NCBI GenBank assembly: GCA_009767595.1
Contig: VSDK01026285.1
Location: forward strand, 71,107 to 135,106
DNA: 64,000 bases
Source: Symbiodinium kawagutii
Lineage: Eukaryota > Sar > Dinophyceae > Suessiales > Symbiodiniaceae
Reading direction: 5' to 3'
In this document: positions 60,098-64,000 of the stretch, piece after piece
Position numbering within the stretch: the stretch's first letter is position 1
Layout of the letters: each line of letters starts with the position of its first letter
Notes under the pieces: model-generated
Database searches by the model: none
What the model saw: only the letters and a program-made list of their open reading frames with translations
Told to the model about the DNA's origin: nothing
Made by a program: the position numbers and the translations under genes

Positions 60098-63000
60098 TCC
60101 GTGGAATGGAGACGGGTATGATCTTGGGAATTGAGCTGGGATGGTGAATGGTGGCTAATGGTGACTACTGACGGATCATGATGGTTGATGGTGAATGGTG
60201 ACTCATGATGGGGAATGATGGCTTAAACACCTGATTGACACAACAGCAGATTATTATTTGATTGTTACAGAAAAAGAAGGAGCAGAAGAAGAAGAAGAAT
60301 CACCAGCAGATTCTGCTGACCAGGCGTTGTGCCGGGCTATGAAAATAAAAAGTTGTACTTGGAGGACGAGCAAGTTCCTCCACTCAAGACCTTCAGCTGC
60401 AATGGTTGATTGATAAGGAACTTGCTGCGAGTTCCTCCGCTCAACCATGCAATAGTGGATAAGAAACCATGCACAGTTTATTGTCGGAAGCAGCCAATGA
60501 TCAGATCACAAATGAGGCGAACGACATGTCCACGAGATGGGATAGGACCATTTTTTCCCCATGCCCTGACTCAATCCAACAAGAATGTGGCAGTATTTAC
60601 AGATCTTCACAGATGTTAGACGCGCAAGCCAACAGACAAGCCAACAGTAGGTATGAGGAGTTTGATTCTTGCCTTGGCAGGGCCCCTGCAGCTGAGATAC
60701 CCCCATCTTCTGCTCCTTTTCTTTCGTCCTCTTTCTCTCCTCTTTTCTTTCCTCTTTTCTCTCCTCTTTTCTTCTCCCATGCCAACTCCCATCTCCTTTT
60801 CCTCTTCTTTTCCGTTCTCCTGTTCTTTTTCTCAGCTACGCAACAAGGTGCTCACAGAGCTTCGCCTTCCTGTGATTTACATATGTTTTGTCCTGGCATT
60901 AAAAGTGTTTCGCAAGTCTCTTGTCCAGCTGTTTCATTGTTCTCTACGCAACAATGTCTTTCTGCAAAGACAAGTTCATAACTTGCAGCTGCCAATGTAG
61001 CTGAGCGGCAAAGCCATTACGCGGCCGACCTATATGCTGCTTGTGTATGCGCAGCAGTTTTTCTTTGACTTGTGACGTTCTTCGACAACGTGTTCTTACA
61101 GCAACGCTTTTTGTCAACTCGCGGTTACACAGCACAACCTTTACACAGCAAAGTTTATTTATATCGCGAAGCTTCTACACATCACACTTGTTTGTTATAT
61201 TTGAATACACACACGCACAAAACCGAACAGGGCACATTTTACTTTCTGGGTCTGTCTGGGGACTTTTTATTTGCAAACTTTCTGTTTAGACAAGGCAGCA
61301 AAGCTTTACACAATGATGCTGGTCGTGGGGTTCAATTCCACAAGTCCCTTCCTCCCAAGATCATCAGCATTCAGCACAGCCCTTCGGAATTTCGACAATG
61401 TTTGTGGGATTTTTGAACCCAGCAGACAAGAATAACCCATCGTCCTGCTGCTGATCGCAAGCGATCCATTGGGTTCGCACGACCCACTTGGCCCTGTGCT
61501 GTCCCAGGAGGCAACAGCGGTAAAGGTGGTCATCAAACATAGTGACTATTTGTCGTTGTTTTTGGATGGTCATCGACCCATCAATCAGGGTCTATATCCC
61601 TGGTTGACGACCTCGTTGGAATGAATTTTCATTGCTACTCAGCTCCCGTACGGATCAGCATAGTGTTTTCTTCACTCCAGTCCAGTCCTGATTCTTGACG
61701 TAGCCTAGTGGCACATCAGTCCTCAAGTCGAATTCGGTGACTGGATCAGAGGCAGAGACGCTTCTTAACTTAGAGTCCCACAGTGAAGTTCCGCTGCAGC
61801 CCTGCCAAATGTGGGTTAGAGTTAGACTGGGTGTTTCCATGGGCTACAAACAGTCATCTACCAATATCCCTAATGGCTAGCTGGTTTGACTTTTCAATGC
61901 ATGGAACGCAACTATTTCTCCGAGATCTACTTGTGCATGACCATAAACCACCATAAACCACCTATATTTGGAGGTAAATCATCACCTCACAAAGATGAGC
62001 TTCGTTTCGCAGCTGGATCTCCCACTGAGGAGAGAACAGGATGCAGTGACACGGGATCCGTTGTTCCCGTCAAGTCTTCCTCTGCCCCCGAGAAGTCGTC
62101 TCTGACACTGCAAAGGGGTTGCGAAGGTGCTTTGCAGATATATCAAATATATCGCAAAGATTCGCAATCATGAAAAAATCGAAGTTCTAGTGGACCTGAA
62201 GGTTGGCCGAAACATGGGTTCTGACCTTCGGTTCCAACGTTTCAAGCATCCATTTGGGCCATGAAATATACCCACTTTGTCTTTTGCTCAAGCCAGCTAT
62301 AGAACTGGTATGAAGCTGTGATTGTCAGAAGCTATTGTATGTTTCTACCTGTCTACCCGCCACCATTGGAATGGGACCAGCGGGTGTATTTCATGGTTGC
62401 GTTGACGCAAACGTTTGCGTCGTTCCAGCCCACAGTGCAACAAAAACCTGCCGAGTGCGTGCCCTCGGATTCAATCACAGGCAAATGCTGGGGACTGAAC
62501 ACGGAGCAGCAGAAATGGAACATATAATTGTCAAGAAATTTGAAATAACATTCACTCATTTCATTCCAGAAATTCAATAATTACTCTTAGATGATTCATG
62601 AATTAAATATCACCATTCCAAAGATGGAGATAAGGGTCGCCCACCATCGGATGCCTAAATCTCGCAGCTGTGCCAAGGTGACATGGTGCTGTTGTGCCAA
62701 GGCGGCTTGGGACGACATGAACACTTCATGCTGTCAACTTTTGTTGTGATTCTTTTTGCCCTGTGCATGATGCAAACAATCCTAGAGAGAACAACCAGAG
62801 TAAATAATCACGGAGATATGAACATCAAGAGTTTGTACAAACATGCATATACAAATATATGCATCTAGATGCATAAATGTACAAAATTATTGTCTGGCAA
62901 CAAACAAGCTGTCGCTGTGGCTGTGTTCTTTCTCGCGGTTGTCGTTTTTTTTTTCAGCAGCAGTATTAGACTGGTGGAAGAAGAAGACTGAGAAGAAGAA

Positions 63001-63200
63001 TAAGTAGAAGTGGAAGTGCCAGTAGTAAGTAGAAGCAGCAGCAGCAGAAGTAGTCCTGGCTGTGGTTGTGGTTGCTTGCGCTTGTTGGTGCTGATTTGTC
63101 ATTTGTTGTCTGTTGTGTGTTGTTTGTTGTTTGATGTTTGTTGTTTGTTGTTGGTTGTTGTTTGTTGGTTGATGTTGTTGGTTGTTGGCTGTTATTGGCT
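60098..63200. other. No confident gene downstream of DGAT2
   Basis: Short protein-like readings exist on + at 61293-61432 (AG|G acceptor, AAKLYTMMLVVGFNSTSPFL and on to a stop), at 61995-62105, and at 62340-62520, where two frames are equally plausible. None has homology or paired splice support. 60700-60830 is a TTCTTT-rich pyrimidine tract. Confidence 0.3.
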
Positions 63201-63218
63201 GTTATTCGCTGTGATTGG

Positions 63219-63262
<44 letters not shown>

Positions 63263-63320
63263 GGTTGGTTGTTTGGTTTTGGTTGTTTGTTTTTTTGTTG
63301 TTGCTGCTGCTGTCTTTCTC
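63010..63320. repeat. TTG/TGTT-rich tract with a (TTG)n core
   Basis: Degenerate TGTTTGTTG units lead into about 15 perfect TTG units (63217-63262). Poly-Leu, poly-Cys and poly-Asn/Gln frames here are by-products. Confidence 0.85.
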
Positions 63321-63687
63321 AGTATCAATTCTCGTTGTGGTGGTGGTGAAGGGCCCACTCGCAGCTGTTTTCATGCAGACCGGAAACATAGCAAGCTTTA
63401 GCACGAACACAGTCCTGTTGTGAAGACTCCAGTGGTGAAGTTGGTGCACTTCAAAGAACACCCCTCAAATGGTCAAACCTCTAGACATGCAAGTGATATC
63501 CATGTAAGACCGCATCCAGATCAGAATTGCAATATCCTTCCACGCAAATGGAGAGCTTGAATCGAGTCTTGATCTGGGCAAGCCAAAGAAGACCTAGGAG
63601 GAGACAATGGATGAAACCTGAAGTTATGGGTTAAGCTACTTGAACTCTGAATTCAGCACCAGTTTCATCATCCACAATACAAATAGG

Positions 63688-63790
63688 ATATATATATATA
63701 GAGGGTATGTACATACATATGTATATATATATATATATATAGATATGTGGGATATACACATAATGTACGTACATACATATACATATATTT
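63688..63790. repeat. AT-rich ATATATGTATGTAC microsatellite
   Basis: TA dinucleotide runs with GTACATAC interruptions. Confidence 0.85.
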
Positions 63791-63865
63791 ATTCCCCAGA
63801 TAGCTGGAAGCTATAGGGGTTCTTACTTCCCAAAAAACAGGTCACTGTCGGCGAACTTTCTGGCT

Positions 63866-64000
63866 GAAGGTGCTGTGCGCCAGGTGCTGTCGGCAGGTGC
63901 TGTGTGCCAGGTGCTGGTGCCAGGTGCTGTGTCGGCAGGTGCTGTCGGCAGGTGCTGTCGGCAGGTGCTGTCGGGAGGTGCTGTTGGTGAAATGTGCAGG
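63866..64000. repeat. Tandem GGTGCTGTCGGCA repeat running off the window
   Basis: A 13-bp unit (AGGTGCTGTCGGC) with shorter and variant forms (AGGTGCTGTGTGCC) repeats about nine times to the end of the window. Confidence 0.85.

Noticed and set aside
1..64000. Spliced-leader gene, tRNA, rRNA or snRNA genes
   Set aside because: I looked for the dinoflagellate leader core (CCGTAGCCATTTTGGCTCAAG-like) and for obvious tRNA or rRNA cores and saw none. A covariance-model scan would be needed to exclude small RNAs.

Overview
The window looks like dinoflagellate nuclear DNA. No open frame of normal gene length is visible, yet clear protein homology falls in tiny blocks of about 20-140 bp that can be joined in frame. 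Acceptors are nearly always AG|G, and donors are a mixture of GT, GC and GA, a known dinoflagellate trait. Every gene I can support is on the + strand, as in unidirectional dinoflagellate gene clusters. Most of the sequence is intron or intergenic DNA full of microsatellites and small dispersed inverted-repeat elements. No bacterial features, rRNA, tRNA or CRISPR were found.

Layout. 1-6.8 kb: fragments of an upstream gene or 5' exons, then gene A, an unrecognised gene whose 8 exons join into a closed 207-codon frame. 8.9-16.5 kb: gene B, a diverged tandem paralogue of A; its exons align with A, but intron positions and phases have shifted and its 3' end was not found. 18.8-23.9 kb: scattered exons of an unrecognised gene C. 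24-29.6 kb: mostly repeats, including a 500-bp CAT array. 29.66-38.44 kb: a complete ribosomal protein eL15 (RPL15) gene, 12 exons and 205 codons plus stop, recovered end to end. 39.7 kb: a probable terminal exon of another gene. 42.3-48.7 kb: exons of an unrecognised gene E. 49.7-60.1 kb: a DGAT2-type diacylglycerol acyltransferase gene with eleven placed coding exons (one of them weak); its 5' end and probably part of one internal segment are unresolved. 60.1-64 kb: no confident gene.

The most interesting signal is in the introns. Comparing the sequence across each donor with that across its acceptor often shows the same 3-8 bases on both sides, for example CAGGGCTA in eL15 intron 3 and GAGGA and CAGGA in DGAT2. 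This is what target-site duplication by mobile introns (introners) would leave. Two families of about 100-bp terminal-inverted-repeat elements (MITE-like) are also scattered through the window. All gene models were made by eye from sequence; no search or alignment program was run.
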